A stretch of DNA of 34,386 bases from Burkholderiales bacterium (GCA_014378555.1 JACMNN010000061.1:1-34386); one strand, 5' to 3'. Counted from the stretch's first letter, positions 1 to 9,846 are shown. Notes: generated by a model from the letters alone, not told the origin. Numbers and translations: made by a program.

Positions 1-693
1 CGCCATGTCGACGGCCTCATGGGCGCGCTTGGCGATGAACGCCGCGTCGAATCGCTCGAAACCGTAACGACCCCCGCCGCCCGAGCGGCCTTGCTCGCGC
101 TTGCCATTACTTTCAACGATGGCGGTGACGTTGAGTCGGCACAGCGGGCGCACGTCCGAGGCGATCACGCCGTCGCTGCGCATCACCAGCATGACCACAT
201 GTTCGCAGGCGAGATTAACCATGACTTGCGTGACCCGTGGATCGCGGGCGCGGGCGATGCGCTCGGTCTCGCGCAGCAGGGCGATCTTTGCTTCATCGCT
301 GATCGAGGCCAGTGGATCGGCATGGGTGTAGAGCTGCACGCCGCTGCCGGTTGGTTTGATGGCGACCGAGGCGCTTTGCCCGGCACGGCCGATGGCCGCC
401 ACCGTATTGGCCGCTGCGGTGATCGACGCCAGCCCGATGTCGCCTGAGTAGGCAAACGCAGTTTGCTCACCGGTAATTGCGCGCACGCCAACGCCAGACT
501 CGATTGAAAAACTGCCGCTTTTAACGATGCTTTCCTCTAACGACCAGCTCTCAGATTTGTGGTGTTCGAAGTAGAGATCAGCGTATTCGACGCCACGCGA
601 GGTCAACCCGCCGAGCGTGCTGGCGAGTTGATCGAGTGAAAGATTAGCGGGGGTAAGAAGCAGCGATTGCGCGGTGGCGAGTGAAGCAGACAT
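1..693 (-). CDS. tldD: Metalloprotease TldD, N-terminal part (cut by window edge)
   Basis: The 231 codons present encode the N-terminal domain of TldD, which with PmbA/TldE forms a zinc protease that processes small modified peptides and, in E. coli, degrades the CcdA antitoxin. Recognised from the family pattern: YADLYFEH near residue 38, ESWSLEESIVKSGSF, then GVGVRAITGEQTAFAYSGD, and near the edge SNGKREQGRSGGGGRYGFE. These match E. coli TldD almost segment by segment. The HExxxH zinc motif would lie beyond the window. The start ATG is at 693-691 (first residues MSASLATAQSLLL). No frameshift is seen in the part available. Soluble cytoplasmic enzyme; the neighbour downstream of it in transcription is outside the window. 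Confidence 0.93.
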   Translation of the reverse strand, partial: MSASLATAQSLLLTPANLSLDQLASTLGGLTSRGVEYADLYFEHHKSESWSLEESIVKSGSFSIESGVGVRAITGEQTAFAYSGDIGLASITAAANTVAAIGRAGQSASVAIKPTGSGVQLYTHADPLASISDEAKIALLRETERIARARDPRVTQVMVNLACEHVVMLVMRSDGVIASDVRPLCRLNVTAIVESNGKREQGRSGGGGRYGFERFDAAFIAKRAHEAVDMA

Positions 694-771
694 CAAAAAA
701 GCGTTTGTAAAACTCAGATCCGACGAGGGTAGCACAGCGTTAGAAGTGTCGGGCTGCGGACACGATTTTGC

Positions 772-960
772 AGGATGGGCACCCCGTGCCCATCCTGGCA
801 TTGACTGGCTGCAAAGGTGGGCAGAGGCTGCCCACCCGATACCGTTCGTTTAACTCCGTTCGCCCTCAGCGCAGCGAGAGGTTTAATGCTGGATCAGACC
901 CTTCGCTTCGCTCAGGGCCAACGGGTTCGGACGCTAAACGAACGGTATTGGCTGCCCACC
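772..960. repeat. Composite palindromic/MITE-like repeat cluster
   Basis: The 295-bp spacer between tldD and the dienelactone hydrolase gene holds nested inverted repeats. A perfect 11-bp-arm palindrome lies at 772-796 (arms AGGATGGGCAC, 3-nt loop). A 9-bp-arm one lies at 816-836 (GGTGGGCAG / CTGCCCACC). ATACCGTTCGTTTA at 839-852 is matched inverted at 935-948, and GGTGGGCAG at 816-824 is matched inverted at 952-960, so 816-960 has terminal inverted repeats. Inside, 856-925 is a divergent copy of the CCGTTCGCCCTGAGCGCAGC palindrome pair that is amplified at 12547-13249. No coding sequence is evident in the spacer. Confidence 0.7.
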
Positions 961-988
961 GTACTTCGCTAGGTCGATCTACATTGCA

Positions 989-1885
989 CTACGCCAGATA
1001 TTTCTTGAAATGATCCATGGTGCGATCCCACGACAATTTGGCCGCTGCTTCAACGTAGCGCGGCGTGGAATTGTTGTGAAAACCGTGCTGGGTGTCTTGA
1101 TAGGTTTGCGCTTCGTACTTAGTACCAGCTGCCTTCATCGCAGCCTCATAGGCTGGCCAGGTGCCGTTGACGCCCGGATCGGTGGCCGCGAAGTGGATGA
1201 GCATGGCCGCTTTGATCTTGCTGACACTGGCGGTTTCCGCGCCTGCGCCATAGTACGGAGCCGATGCCTGCAAATCGCTACCCATCGCGGTGGCGAGGAA
1301 GTTGCTGGTGCCGCCGCCCCAACAAAAGCCGGTTACGCCGAGCTTGCCGGTGGACAATTTGTGCGCCTTGAGCCAGTTCGCGCCGTTCAGCATATCGGTG
1401 CGCAGCTTCACCTGATCGAGTTTGGCCTGCATCGTGCGGCCGTCATCGTCGTTGCCGGGATAGCCGCCAACAGGCGCCAAACCGTCCGGTGCCAGCGCAA
1501 GAAAACCTGCGGTGGCGGCACGACGCGCCACATCTTCAATGTACGGATTAAGACCGCGATTTTCGTGAATCACCAGCACCGCCGGGAACGGCCCGTTGCC
1601 CGCTGGCTGCACCAGGTAGCCGCGCATGGTTTCACCGTTGCCGCCGGGTGACGGATAGTTCACATAGCTTGCCTTGATGCGCGGATCGGTGAACGAAATG
1701 GTTTGCGCCTGCGCATATTGCGGCAGCAGCGAGGTTGCCATCGCTAGCGCGGGAATGCCCAACAAGGCAAGTGCCGAGGCGCGCTTAAGATATTCGCGAC
1801 GATCAATTTTGCCGTGGCAATATTCATCATAAAGGTCGTAAACACGTTGATCGATTTGAAGTTGCGTGACGGGCTGGTGATTCAT
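989..1885 (-). CDS. Dienelactone hydrolase family protein with Tat signal
   Basis: 298-residue alpha/beta hydrolase of the dienelactone hydrolase family. Family members hydrolyse dienelactone or related esters/lactones in aromatic catabolism; the actual substrate here is unknown. Residues about 29-62 form a twin-arginine signal (DRREYLKRASALALLG, then hydrophobic to AQAQ), so export to the periplasm is likely. The catalytic triad can be read: Cys188 in GFCWGGG, Asp236 in AATDPG, His267 in QHGFHN; Glu108 in HENRG fits the conserved glutamate that masks the Cys in this family. Start ATG at 1885 is preceded by GGAGC. It stands apart from the liv cluster (about 120 bp to livF's end). Exact substrate cannot be told from sequence. 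Confidence 0.9.
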   Translation of the reverse strand: MNHQPVTQLQIDQRVYDLYDEYCHGKIDRREYLKRASALALLGIPALAMATSLLPQYAQAQTISFTDPRIKASYVNYPSPGGNGETMRGYLVQPAGNGPFPAVLVIHENRGLNPYIEDVARRAATAGFLALAPDGLAPVGGYPGNDDDGRTMQAKLDQVKLRTDMLNGANWLKAHKLSTGKLGVTGFCWGGGTSNFLATAMGSDLQASAPYYGAGAETASVSKIKAAMLIHFAATDPGVNGTWPAYEAAMKAAGTKYEAQTYQDTQHGFHNNSTPRYVEAAAKLSWDRTMDHFKKYLA

Positions 1886-2007
1886 TGGATTTGCTCCGTG
1901 GGTAAAACTGAAAACTGTGACTCAAATGTAGCGCCTCGCAGCGCGATTGGCTATGGGGAAAGCCGGCGAGGGCCATCGGGCGCTCGTTGCGGCGTATTTC
2001 GGGGGTA

Positions 2008-2736
2008 CTACCGTTTTCCGAGGTAGGTGGCGATCACCCGTTCGTCGTGAAGCAACTCGTCCGCATTGCCCTGCAGACTGAGCTCGCCGGTTTCAAGTAC
2101 ATAGCCGTAGTCTGCGGTTTTCAGCGCAGCGCGCGCGTTTTGCTCGATCAGCAGAACGGAGAGCCCGGTGTCGCGCAGCTTTGCGATGGTCGCCAGAATA
2201 TCGCGGGTAATCAACGGGGCGAGGCCGAGACTCGGTTCGTCAAGAAGCAGCAATTTCGGCTTCGCCATCAATGCACGGCCCACAGCGAGCATTTGCCGCT
2301 CGCCCCCCGAGAGGGTGCCCGCAAGCTGCGGCTGGCGTTCTTTCAACCGTGGAAATAGCGCGAATACCTCGTCAAGGGTGTTTAACAACGCAGCGCGCGA
2401 TTCGCCAGAACGTCGCCTGGAAAAACCACCGAGTTCAAGATTTTCAAGCACCGTCATTTCGTGGAACAGTTCACGCTTTTCAGGCACCAACGTCATGCCG
2501 AGTCGCACCAGCGCTTCGGTGTCGTAACCCTCTACGCGTTCGCCCGCAAAACGAATCGTGCCGTGTGAAGGCAGCAAGCCCATGATCGCGCCGAGCAGCG
2601 TGGTTTTGCCTGCCCCGTTCGGGCCAATCACCGTGGCGATTTTCCCGGTCGGGACTGACAACGACACACGGCGCACCGCCTCGACCTGACCGTAGGCAAC
2701 ATGCAAGTCAGAAACTTCGAGCAAAGCTTCACTCAT
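2008..2736 (-). CDS. livF: ABC transporter ATP-binding protein LivF-like
   Basis: 242-residue ATPase of the branched-chain amino acid/aromatic acid uptake family (HAAT). Walker A GPNGAGKTT, signature LSGGERQ, Walker B LLLLDEPSLGL and the switch region LLIEQNA are all intact. The size and the C-terminal GNADELLHDERV...YLGKR are typical of LivF. The start MSEALLEV at 2736 was chosen because it falls one base after the TGA of the upstream livM-livG gene and matches the family N-terminus; the frame is open 27 codons further upstream but that stretch is the end of livMG in another frame. Last gene of the transporter operon; works on the cytoplasmic face with the LivG half of the fusion. Confidence 0.93.
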   Translation of the reverse strand: MSEALLEVSDLHVAYGQVEAVRRVSLSVPTGKIATVIGPNGAGKTTLLGAIMGLLPSHGTIRFAGERVEGYDTEALVRLGMTLVPEKRELFHEMTVLENLELGGFSRRRSGESRAALLNTLDEVFALFPRLKERQPQLAGTLSGGERQMLAVGRALMAKPKLLLLDEPSLGLAPLITRDILATIAKLRDTGLSVLLIEQNARAALKTADYGYVLETGELSLQGNADELLHDERVIATYLGKR

Positions 2737-2737
2737 C

Positions 2738-4501
2738 TCATGCCCCCAAATACGCTTCGCGCACAGCGGGATCTGCCTGCACCGCTTCTGGCAATCCCTG
2801 CGCCAATTTTTGACCAAAATTCAACACCACGAGACGATCCACCACGCCCATCACAAAGTCCATATCGTGCTCAACCAGAAGCACCGTCACGCCCTCGCCT
2901 TTTAGTGTTTTGATTAACGATGCGAGTTGCTGCTTTTCCGCAAAGCGCAGACCAGCAGCGGGTTCATCAAGCAGCAGCAAAATCGGATCGGACGCGAGCG
3001 CGCGGGCAATCTCAACGATGCGTTGTTTGCCCAGCGGCAAACTGCTCGCAGCGTCGTGCGCATGCTCGGCCAAACCCACGCGCTGTAGCTGACGCATAGC
3101 TTCAGCCAAAGCCGCCGTTTCATCTTCCTTATTTAGACGCAACGCCGACGCGATGATGCCTTTGCTGCCGCGCAGATACGCCCCGAGCGCAACGTTTTCG
3201 ACCACGGTCATGGTGGCCACCAATTTGACGTGCTGAAAAGTGCGCGCCAAACCAAGTTTTGAGATCGCGCTTGCTGGTTGTCCGATCAGCTCGTGGCCCA
3301 TAAATTTGATCGAGCCCGAGGTCGCTGCAAGCGCACCGGAAATCAGGTTAAAGCAGGTGCTTTTTCCTGCGCCGTTGGGGCCAATCAGGCCGACAATTTC
3401 GCGCGCATCTACGTTGAACGTTACGTCGCCCACGGCAACCAATCCACCAAAAGTCTTTCGCGCGGCGGCGACCGACAAAACCGGCTCGTTAGCTGCTGGC
3501 ATCGGGCGATGTTGCAAGCGATCTCCAGCTGCGGGCAATACGCGCTTGGTCACTGGCACGAAGCGCTGCAAAAACGGCATCAGCCCATCGCGTGCATATT
3601 GCAGAATCAGCACCAGCAGAATGCCGAACACGATGATTTCGAACTGACCCGCCTCGCCAATAATCTTCGGCAGCAAGTCCTGCAGCCACGTCTTCAACAG
3701 CGTGACGAAGGTCGCGCCGAGCACCGCACCCCACACGCTGACCGCACCCCCAATCACGGCCATGAACAGATATTCGATTCCTTGATTAATGCCGAACGGC
3801 GTGGGGTTCACAAAGCGCTGCAAATGCGCATACAACCAGCCGGACAGACACGCGAGCACCGCGGCGATAACAAACACCGCCGTCTTAGTGCGCCCTGGAT
3901 GCACGCCGAAGGCTTCCACCATAGTGGTGCCCTGCTTTAGCGCGCGAATGGCGCGACCAGGACGAGAATCAAGCAGATTTGCCACCGCCCACAGCGCGGC
4001 CAGCACCACGATCCAGATGAAATAGTAGAAATGGCTTTCACGTTCTAGCGAAAAGCCAAAAAGGGACACCGGCGGGATGCCGGTAATGCCAGTGAATCCA
4101 CCAAACTGCTCGATGGTGCCCATCAAAAAATACAGCGACATGCCCCAGGCAATGGTGGCCAACGGCAGGTAATGTCCGCCCATCGATAGCGTGATGAGCC
4201 CGAGCAAATAGCCGACCGTCAAGGTGATGGCGAGCGCAACAATTAACGTCAGCCACGGCGACCAGCCGTATTGCGTGGTGAGCACGGCTGTGGTGTAGGC
4301 GCCCAATCCGACAAACGCCGCCTGCCCAAAGCTGGTTTGACCGGCAACTCCGGTGAGCAACACCAGGCCCAACGCGACTAGGCTGTAGAGCCCGATGTAA
4401 TTGAGCAGCGTAACGTAGAACGCAGGGGCAATCATCGGTGCAACCGCAATTAACGCGACCACGGTGAGCACCAGTATTTTTGTGACGGAAAGGCGCTTCA
4501 T
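2738..4501 (-). CDS. livM-livG: LivM-LivG fusion: permease plus ATPase of HAAT-type ABC importer
   Basis: 587 residues joining two usually separate proteins. Residues about 1-315 are a LivM-type permease with about eight hydrophobic segments, the conserved [19 protein letters not shown] block and the EAA-like loop around [15 protein letters not shown] linker of roughly 20 residues (about 318-338) leads to a LivG ATPase, about 340-587: Walker [10 protein letters not shown] at 374-382, signature variant SSLPLGKQR, Walker [14 protein letters not shown]-loop [10 protein letters not shown]. Such LivM-LivG fusions are known in beta-proteobacteria. The gene starts one base after the livH stop (4503) and its TGA is one base before the livF start, so translation is tightly coupled. 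Confidence 0.93.
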   Translation of the reverse strand: MKRLSVTKILVLTVVALIAVAPMIAPAFYVTLLNYIGLYSLVALGLVLLTGVAGQTSFGQAAFVGLGAYTTAVLTTQYGWSPWLTLIVALAITLTVGYLLGLITLSMGGHYLPLATIAWGMSLYFLMGTIEQFGGFTGITGIPPVSLFGFSLERESHFYYFIWIVVLAALWAVANLLDSRPGRAIRALKQGTTMVEAFGVHPGRTKTAVFVIAAVLACLSGWLYAHLQRFVNPTPFGINQGIEYLFMAVIGGAVSVWGAVLGATFVTLLKTWLQDLLPKIIGEAGQFEIIVFGILLVLILQYARDGLMPFLQRFVPVTKRVLPAAGDRLQHRPMPAANEPVLSVAAARKTFGGLVAVGDVTFNVDAREIVGLIGPNGAGKSTCFNLISGALAATSGSIKFMGHELIGQPASAISKLGLARTFQHVKLVATMTVVENVALGAYLRGSKGIIASALRLNKEDETAALAEAMRQLQRVGLAEHAHDAASSLPLGKQRIVEIARALASDPILLLLDEPAAGLRFAEKQQLASLIKTLKGEGVTVLLVEHDMDFVMGVVDRLVVLNFGQKLAQGLPEAVQADPAVREAYLGA

Positions 4502-4502
4502 C

Positions 4503-5531
4503 TCACTCCTCTTCGGAATGGGTAGTGGTGAACGAGCGCCACAGCAGCACCGGAATGATCAGAGTAAAGACAATCACCTCTTTGTACGCACTGGCCCAGA
4601 ACGACGAAAACGATTCAACCAGACCGACAAAAATTGCGCCCGCTGCCGCAACCGGATAACTGGCGAGCCCGCCAACAATCGCGCCGACAAAACCCTTGAG
4701 CCCGATCAAAAAGCCGGAGTCGTAATAAATCGTAGCAATCGGCCCAATCAACAAGCCAGACACCGCACCAATTGCCGCCGACAAGGTAATGCTGAGGCTG
4801 CCCGCAAAGTTGGGGCTGATGCCCACGAGGCGCGCGCCGGTGCGGTTAGCGGCGGTGGCGCGCAACGCCTTGCCAAACAAAGTGAATTTAAAAAACAAGC
4901 CCATCGCAATCACCAGAAAAATGGTGAACGCATAAACCAGCAAACTCTGTCCGGAAATGCTGACCGAACCTATGGTGAACGATTCACTGGTGAACGCGGT
5001 GGTGCGCACACCTTCAGCGCCGAAAAACAGCAGGCCCAAACCAGTCAACACGAAATGCACAGCGACCGACACGATGAGCAAGGTCAAGACGGTTGCACTC
5101 GCGATCGGTTGGAACGCTAATCGATACACCGCCGGCCCCATCGCGGTCACCGCAGCAATGGTGGCTAACACCTGAATTGCGAACGACATTTGCGCAGACG
5201 CAACACCCCACACCAGCAACGCGGCCAGTGCTGCGGGCAAACTGGTGCCTGCCATCGAGCGCAGCATGCGCTTTGGCTCGCGCCACAGGCTCAGCACATC
5301 GGCGAACGCGGCAACCGCGGCAAGTGCAATCAACAGCCACACCGTGCCGGGCAGTTTGTTTTGCTCAAACGCGGCCAGCGTCAGCGCCGAAAAAACCACG
5401 AATTCGCCCTGCGGCACAAAGATCACGCGGGTGACGGCAAATACGAGCACCAAAGCCAGCGCGAGCAGGCAATAAATGGAGCCGTTAGTCAGGCCGTCCT
5501 GCGTCAGCAGCGCGGCGATGGTTGCATCCAT
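4503..5531 (-). CDS. livH: ABC transporter permease LivH-like
   Basis: 342-residue inner-membrane permease of the branched-chain amino acid/aromatic acid importer. The N-terminal block [20 protein letters not shown] and the following [16 protein letters not shown] match the LivH family start; later [16 protein letters not shown] is the cytoplasmic coupling loop and [21 protein letters not shown] the conserved C-terminal block. About eight or more hydrophobic segments. It is about 50 residues longer than E. coli LivH, the extra being an additional hydrophobic region around residues 70-150, as seen in many beta-proteobacterial members. It lies downstream of the binding protein gene after a probable attenuating terminator, and directly upstream of livMG (1 bp gap). 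Confidence 0.92.
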   Translation of the reverse strand: MDATIAALLTQDGLTNGSIYCLLALALVLVFAVTRVIFVPQGEFVVFSALTLAAFEQNKLPGTVWLLIALAAVAAFADVLSLWREPKRMLRSMAGTSLPAALAALLVWGVASAQMSFAIQVLATIAAVTAMGPAVYRLAFQPIASATVLTLLIVSVAVHFVLTGLGLLFFGAEGVRTTAFTSESFTIGSVSISGQSLLVYAFTIFLVIAMGLFFKFTLFGKALRATAANRTGARLVGISPNFAGSLSITLSAAIGAVSGLLIGPIATIYYDSGFLIGLKGFVGAIVGGLASYPVAAAGAIFVGLVESFSSFWASAYKEVIVFTLIIPVLLWRSFTTTHSEEE

Positions 5532-5570
5532 CTGGGGTTAACTTTCGTCGAACACGACTGTAAAGATCAC

Positions 5571-5605
5571 AAAAAAGCGGGCCAGGAATCGCGTCCCGCC
5601 CGCTT
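5571..5605 (-). terminator. Hairpin plus U-tract between binding protein gene and livH
   Basis: AAGCGGGC at 5575-5582 and GCCCGCTT at 5598-5605 form an 8-bp stem. Read on the minus strand it is followed by a run of U from the six A at 5571-5576. It sits just after the stop of the binding-protein gene and before livH, where partial termination would give more binding protein than permease. Confidence 0.75.
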
Positions 5606-5628
5606 CATTTTGACTGCTTGCTAGCTGA

Positions 5629-6768
5629 CTACTTCGTGATCAACCACTTACCGTCTTTAATCGTCATCATCATGCGACCACGATTATCAAGGCCGTTGTG
5701 GTCGCCGGGCGACATGGTGAACACGCCGTGTACGCCAACCACATCCTTGACGTTTTCAAGCGCGGTGCGCAATGCCACGCGAAACTCTTTAGTGCCAGGC
5801 TTGCCCGCCTTCAGCGCTTCCGGCACGGCTTTGTTAAGCAGCGTGAATGCATCAAACGCGTGGCCACCGAACGTTGAACGTGGGCCGAATTTCGCCTCGT
5901 ACGCTGTGACATATTCTTTGGCGACTTTTTTCACCGGATTGCTATCGGCCAACTGCTCATACACCAACATTGGGCCCGCCGGAAGAAACGCGCCGTTGGC
6001 ATCTTTTCCCATCACGCGCAAAAAGTCCGAGTTTGCAACACCGTGCGTCTGATAAATTTTGCCCTTAAAACCACGGGCAACCAATTCTTTATGTGGCGTC
6101 GCGGCCGGCGTGCCAGAGCCCGCAATTAAGATGGCTTGCGGGTTCGCTGCCACCAGTTTGAGCACTTGCCCAGTGGTGCTGGCGTCGGTCCGATTAAAGC
6201 GTTCCTCGGTCACCATTTTGATACCGGCCGTTGCCGCCGAGCGGCGCATTTCTTGCAACCAGCCTTCGCCGTACGCATCATTAAAACCGATAAATCCGAT
6301 TGAAGTGACGCCGTTGGCTTTCATGTGCACGGCAATCGCATCGGCCATCAGCGAATCGCTCTGCGGCGTCTTGAACACCCAGCGCGCTTTGGGGTTGCTC
6401 TGGTCAACAATACGGCCCGATCCGCCCATCGAAATATTCGGTGTTTCACCGTCGGCGACCACGTCAGTAATCGCCAATGAATTTGGGGTGGTGGTCGATC
6501 CGATAATCACATCGACCTTGTCTTCCGAAATTAATTTTTTCGCGTTGGTGACCGCTTTGGTGGTGTCCGAAGCGTCGTCGAGCACGATGTAGGTCACCGT
6601 TTGTCCCGCTATCGTTTTTGGCAGTAATTCAAACGAGTTTTTCTCGGGTATGCCAAGGGACGCCGCTGGCCCGGTGGCAGAAACCGTGACACCCACTTTG
6701 ATTTGAGCCTGAGCTGCTGACGCGATCAATATTGCGGCTACAGCCGCAGAAACGAAACGAAGAACCAT
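5629..6768 (-). CDS. ABC transporter substrate-binding protein, LivJ/LivK type
   Basis: 379-residue periplasmic binding protein (type 1 fold) for the neighbouring LivH/LivM-G/LivF importer. A signal peptide occupies residues 1-22 (MVLRFVSAAVAAILIASAAQAQ). The mature protein begins QIKVGVTVSATGPAASLG, the typical start of the family, followed by DDASDTTKAVTNAKKLI and GSTTTPNSLA, the ligand-cleft segments. The start at 6768 was chosen because AGGAGG lies 4 nt upstream and it gives a clean signal peptide; the 20 codons upstream in frame do not. The ligand could be a branched-chain amino acid or an aromatic acid; a nearby aromatic CoA pathway makes the latter attractive but unproven. Confidence 0.92.
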   Translation of the reverse strand: MVLRFVSAAVAAILIASAAQAQIKVGVTVSATGPAASLGIPEKNSFELLPKTIAGQTVTYIVLDDASDTTKAVTNAKKLISEDKVDVIIGSTTTPNSLAITDVVADGETPNISMGGSGRIVDQSNPKARWVFKTPQSDSLMADAIAVHMKANGVTSIGFIGFNDAYGEGWLQEMRRSAATAGIKMVTEERFNRTDASTTGQVLKLVAANPQAILIAGSGTPAATPHKELVARGFKGKIYQTHGVANSDFLRVMGKDANGAFLPAGPMLVYEQLADSNPVKKVAKEYVTAYEAKFGPRSTFGGHAFDAFTLLNKAVPEALKAGKPGTKEFRVALRTALENVKDVVGVHGVFTMSPGDHNGLDNRGRMMMTIKDGKWLITK

Positions 6769-6855
6769 AGAACCTCCTTGTGATTTGCCACTGCGCTTGC
6801 GCCGCTCTCCGGCCCACAAACGCATCAATATTTAAGTTTAACCGCGTCAAAAAAC

Positions 6856-6879
6856 AAAACCGACCACTTGGTCGGTTTT
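6856..6879 (-). terminator. Intrinsic terminator downstream of mscL
   Basis: AAAACCGACCA at 6856-6866 pairs with TGGTCGGTTTT at 6869-6879, a strong hairpin. On the minus strand it is followed by GTTTTGTTTTTT. It lies 20 bp past the mscL stop codon and ahead of the binding-protein gene; the symmetric A/T flanks mean it may work in both directions. Confidence 0.8.
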
Positions 6880-6898
6880 ATTTTCAAAGCAAGGGTTT

Positions 6899-7318
6899 TT
6901 ACTTTTTAAGGCTGTCGCGTATTTCGCGCAATAACAAAACGTCTTCCGGCACCGCTGCAGGGCCCGCTACCGGCGCAGTCTTTTTCATCCTATTGATCGC
7001 TTTCACCATCAGAAAAACGATCCACGCAAGAATGATGAAGTTGATCAGTACAGTAACAAAATTTCCCCAGGCAAAGGTTGCTATGCCGGCTTTTTTCAGG
7101 TCCGCCAGCGTAGTGAGTCGGTTGGGATTGTCGCCCAGCACAATCATCATATTGGAGAAGTCGAGCCCACCAAAGATTCTGCCCACGATTGGCATGATGA
7201 GATCGCCCACAATTGAATCAACGATCTTGCCGAACGCGGCGCCAATGATGACGCCAACAGCCAGATCCATCACGTTGCCTTTGAGCGCAAAGGTCTTGAA
7301 TTCGTCCATGATTGCCAT
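6899..7318 (-). CDS. mscL: Large-conductance mechanosensitive channel MscL
   Basis: 139-residue inner-membrane channel that opens under membrane tension to release solutes on osmotic downshock. The N-terminal amphipathic helix ([19 protein letters not shown]) and TM1 ([21 protein letters not shown]) are textbook MscL, TM2 is [23 protein letters not shown] split by no indel, and the C-terminal bundle [10 protein letters not shown] is present. Length is typical (about 136-145). Two ATGs are possible, residues 1 and 4; the first is annotated. Neighbours on the same strand are a PII gene upstream and a terminator downstream, so it likely forms its own unit or a two-gene unit with the PII gene (49 bp gap). 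Confidence 0.97.
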   Translation of the reverse strand: MAIMDEFKTFALKGNVMDLAVGVIIGAAFGKIVDSIVGDLIMPIVGRIFGGLDFSNMMIVLGDNPNRLTTLADLKKAGIATFAWGNFVTVLINFIILAWIVFLMVKAINRMKKTAPVAGPAAVPEDVLLLREIRDSLKK

Positions 7319-7367
7319 TAAAAGACTCGCTAACTAATTTAAATTTTGAAACCAACGACTAAGCACA

Positions 7368-7715
<348 letters not shown>

Positions 7716-7837
7716 TTACGTCTTGGCAATACTTGTTACTGGTCAACAGTATGCCAGACGAGTTGGGCCGACAGAAGCGCCTGTCCGTATCCTAGCTTTT
7801 GCGCACCCGCAGCAACACTGGCTTCGCGGGCTTCCAG

Positions 7838-8236
7838 TCAAAGGATGTCGGGAACGACTGCCGTCACTTCGATCTCAACCTTTGCGCGCAGCTCAACCAA
7901 ACGCGACACCTCAACGCAGCTCATGGTGGGGAAGTTGCGACCGATGACTTCGCGATAAACCGCGCCCAACTCTTTCAGGCGCAGCACATATTCATCGCGA
8001 TCAACGATGTACCAAGTCATGCGCACCATGTGCTCGGGTAGAGCGTTGGCTTCGCGCAGAACGGCCACGACGTTGATCAAGGCCTGCCGCGTTTGCGCAA
8101 TGAAGTCATCGCTTGCAAATTGCTGCTGCCCGTTCCAGCCGATCTGACCGCCCACAAATACCAGCGTGCCCTTGGCGGCAATTCCGTTTGCGTAACCCTT
8201 GGGAGGCAGCCATTCGGCGGGTTGCAGTAATTTCAT
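7838..8236 (-). CDS. RidA/YjgF family protein in aromatic cluster
   Basis: 132-residue member of the RidA (YjgF/YER057c/UK114) superfamily, which as homotrimers hydrolyse enamines and imines to ketones plus ammonia. The conserved core is visible: LVFVGGQIGWNG, QTRQALINVVAVLREANAL, and near the end ELRAKVEIEVTAV, whose arginine aligns with the carboxylate-binding Arg105 of canonical RidA. Its ATG overlaps the TGA of the aryl-CoA ligase gene (ATGA), so the two are translationally coupled. In a 2-aminobenzoyl-CoA pathway the dearomatised product carries an enamine-type amino group, so a deaminating role is reasonable; this is inference. Confidence 0.9.
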   Translation of the reverse strand: MKLLQPAEWLPPKGYANGIAAKGTLVFVGGQIGWNGQQQFASDDFIAQTRQALINVVAVLREANALPEHMVRMTWYIVDRDEYVLRLKELGAVYREVIGRNFPTMSCVEVSRLVELRAKVEIEVTAVVPDIL

Positions 8237-9846
8237 TTCGAGGTGTCCGCAGTTTGCATTTGGCGTAGTCGATGCCGCTGCAGTTTGCCGCTTTCAGTGC
8301 GCGGCAAGCTGGCGACAAATTCAATGTGTCGGGGGTATTTGTAAGGAGCAATCTGTGCCTTCACAAATTCCTGAAGCATGACCTTTGTGGCGACATCAGC
8401 AACTTGGTCAACCTTGAGCACCACGAACGCTTTAACGATCATGCCGCGCTCCTCGTCTGCGCGACCAATGACCGCACACTCAGCCACTGCTTGGTGCTGC
8501 AACAAACAATTTTCAACCTCTGGTCCCGCCACGTTGTAGCCTGCGGTGATGATCATGTCGTCGTCACGCGCCTGATAGAAAAAGTAGCCGTCTGCGTCCA
8601 TCACAAACGCGTCACCGGGATAATTCCAGCCGTTCTTTACGTATTTTTTTTGCCGCGGTTCATCGAGATACTTGCAGCCGGTGGGGCCGATTACGGCCAG
8701 CTTGCCGACGCTTCCCGGTGGCAAAGGGTTGCCTTCGTCGTCGACGACTTGGGCGCGATAACCGGGCACCACTTTTCCGATGGCACCGCGCCGAACCTCG
8801 CTTCCGGCGCTCGAAATAAAAATGTGAAACATCTCGGTCGCCCCGATGCCATCGACCAGTTCGATGCCTGTGGCCTGCTTCCACAGCTGTCTTGTGGCGT
8901 CGGGCAACCCCTCGCCTGCACTCACACAAATTCGCAAAGTCGGCATCGGCGTTGTCTCGGCAACTGCTGCCATGCGTCGGTAGAACGTTGGCGCGGTGCA
9001 GCAGATGGTCGCACCCGCCGTATTGATGGTGTTGATCATTGACTCCGGGCTTAAGCCGGCGTCGGCGAAATAAACGCTGGCACCGGCGCGCATCGGAAAC
9101 AGCAGCATGCCACCCAAACCAAAGGTAAACGCCAGCGGCGGAGAACCGATAACAATGTCGTCAGCGGTCGCTTTCAGTACGTGTCGCGGCCATGTTTCGC
9201 AAGCGGCAAGCAGGTCGCGATGCGTGTGCAGCGCGGCCTTGGGTGCGCCCGTGGTGCCGCTGGTAAATGCCATTAAGGCGATGTCGTCCGCATCGGTGAT
9301 GGCTGCCGGACAGTCGGTGCGCTTAAGTTGCGCCGCGGCGGCCAACGCGTCAAACGTCAACACGTTGGTCAACACAGGGCACAGCGTTTGCGCAGTTTGA
9401 AGATCAGCCAGCAGCGCCGTTGCGCACAGCGCGTGGCTAATCTGTCCCTTACGGACGACGTCAGTGAGCTCGCGCGCGCGCAACAACGGCATGCTCGCCA
9501 CCGCAACCAACCCGGCTTTCACGACTGCCAGCCACGCGATGGCCATATCGATACTGTTGCCACCCCGCAGCAACACCCGGTTGCCGGATATAAGTCCGAT
9601 GTCCTCGATCAGCACCCGTGCCCGCTGATTCACTTGGTCAAGCACCTCTGAGTAGGTGAGCGACTGGCGTGCATCGCGCAACAAAATACGCTGCCCGTTG
9701 CCGTTGACGATATTGCGATCAAGCAGTTCCACAATCGCATTGAGTTGGTCGGGAAACTGCAACTCCGGCAACTCAAAAATCAGTTGCGGCATGTCCTCCG
9801 GTGCTGGCATGCGGTCGTGAACAAATCGATCAATCTGCGTTGTCAT
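8233..9846 (-). CDS. Aryl-CoA ligase, benzoate / 2-aminobenzoate-CoA ligase family
   Basis: 537-residue ANL-superfamily adenylate-forming enzyme that activates an aromatic acid to its CoA thioester. The P-loop LMAFTSGTTGAPKAALHTHR is at about 191-210, the A5 region reads DGIGATEMFHIF, hinge region YQARDDDMIITAGYNVAGPE, and the catalytic lysine is Lys521 in TESGKLQRHR. The ATEMFHIFIS block and lack of a typical long-chain gate place it in the benzoate-CoA ligase family; within this operon, 2-aminobenzoate is the favoured substrate. Start at 9846 (MTTQIDRFVH) was chosen for GGAAGGGT upstream; 14 further codons are open. It overlaps the RidA gene by 4 bp and follows the crotonase gene after 100 bp. 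Confidence 0.9.
   Translation of the reverse strand: MTTQIDRFVHDRMPAPEDMPQLIFELPELQFPDQLNAIVELLDRNIVNGNGQRILLRDARQSLTYSEVLDQVNQRARVLIEDIGLISGNRVLLRGGNSIDMAIAWLAVVKAGLVAVASMPLLRARELTDVVRKGQISHALCATALLADLQTAQTLCPVLTNVLTFDALAAAAQLKRTDCPAAITDADDIALMAFTSGTTGAPKAALHTHRDLLAACETWPRHVLKATADDIVIGSPPLAFTFGLGGMLLFPMRAGASVYFADAGLSPESMINTINTAGATICCTAPTFYRRMAAVAETTPMPTLRICVSAGEGLPDATRQLWKQATGIELVDGIGATEMFHIFISSAGSEVRRGAIGKVVPGYRAQVVDDEGNPLPPGSVGKLAVIGPTGCKYLDEPRQKKYVKNGWNYPGDAFVMDADGYFFYQARDDDMIITAGYNVAGPEVENCLLQHQAVAECAVIGRADEERGMIVKAFVVLKVDQVADVATKVMLQEFVKAQIAPYKYPRHIEFVASLPRTESGKLQRHRLRQMQTADTSK

Noticed and set aside
1010-1651. 213-codon plus-strand frame across the dienelactone hydrolase gene
   Set aside because: Antisense shadow; the minus frame has the complete Cys-Asp-His triad.
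3278-3940. 220-codon plus-strand frame across livMG
   Set aside because: Antisense shadow of a gene with intact Walker motifs; no recognisable product.
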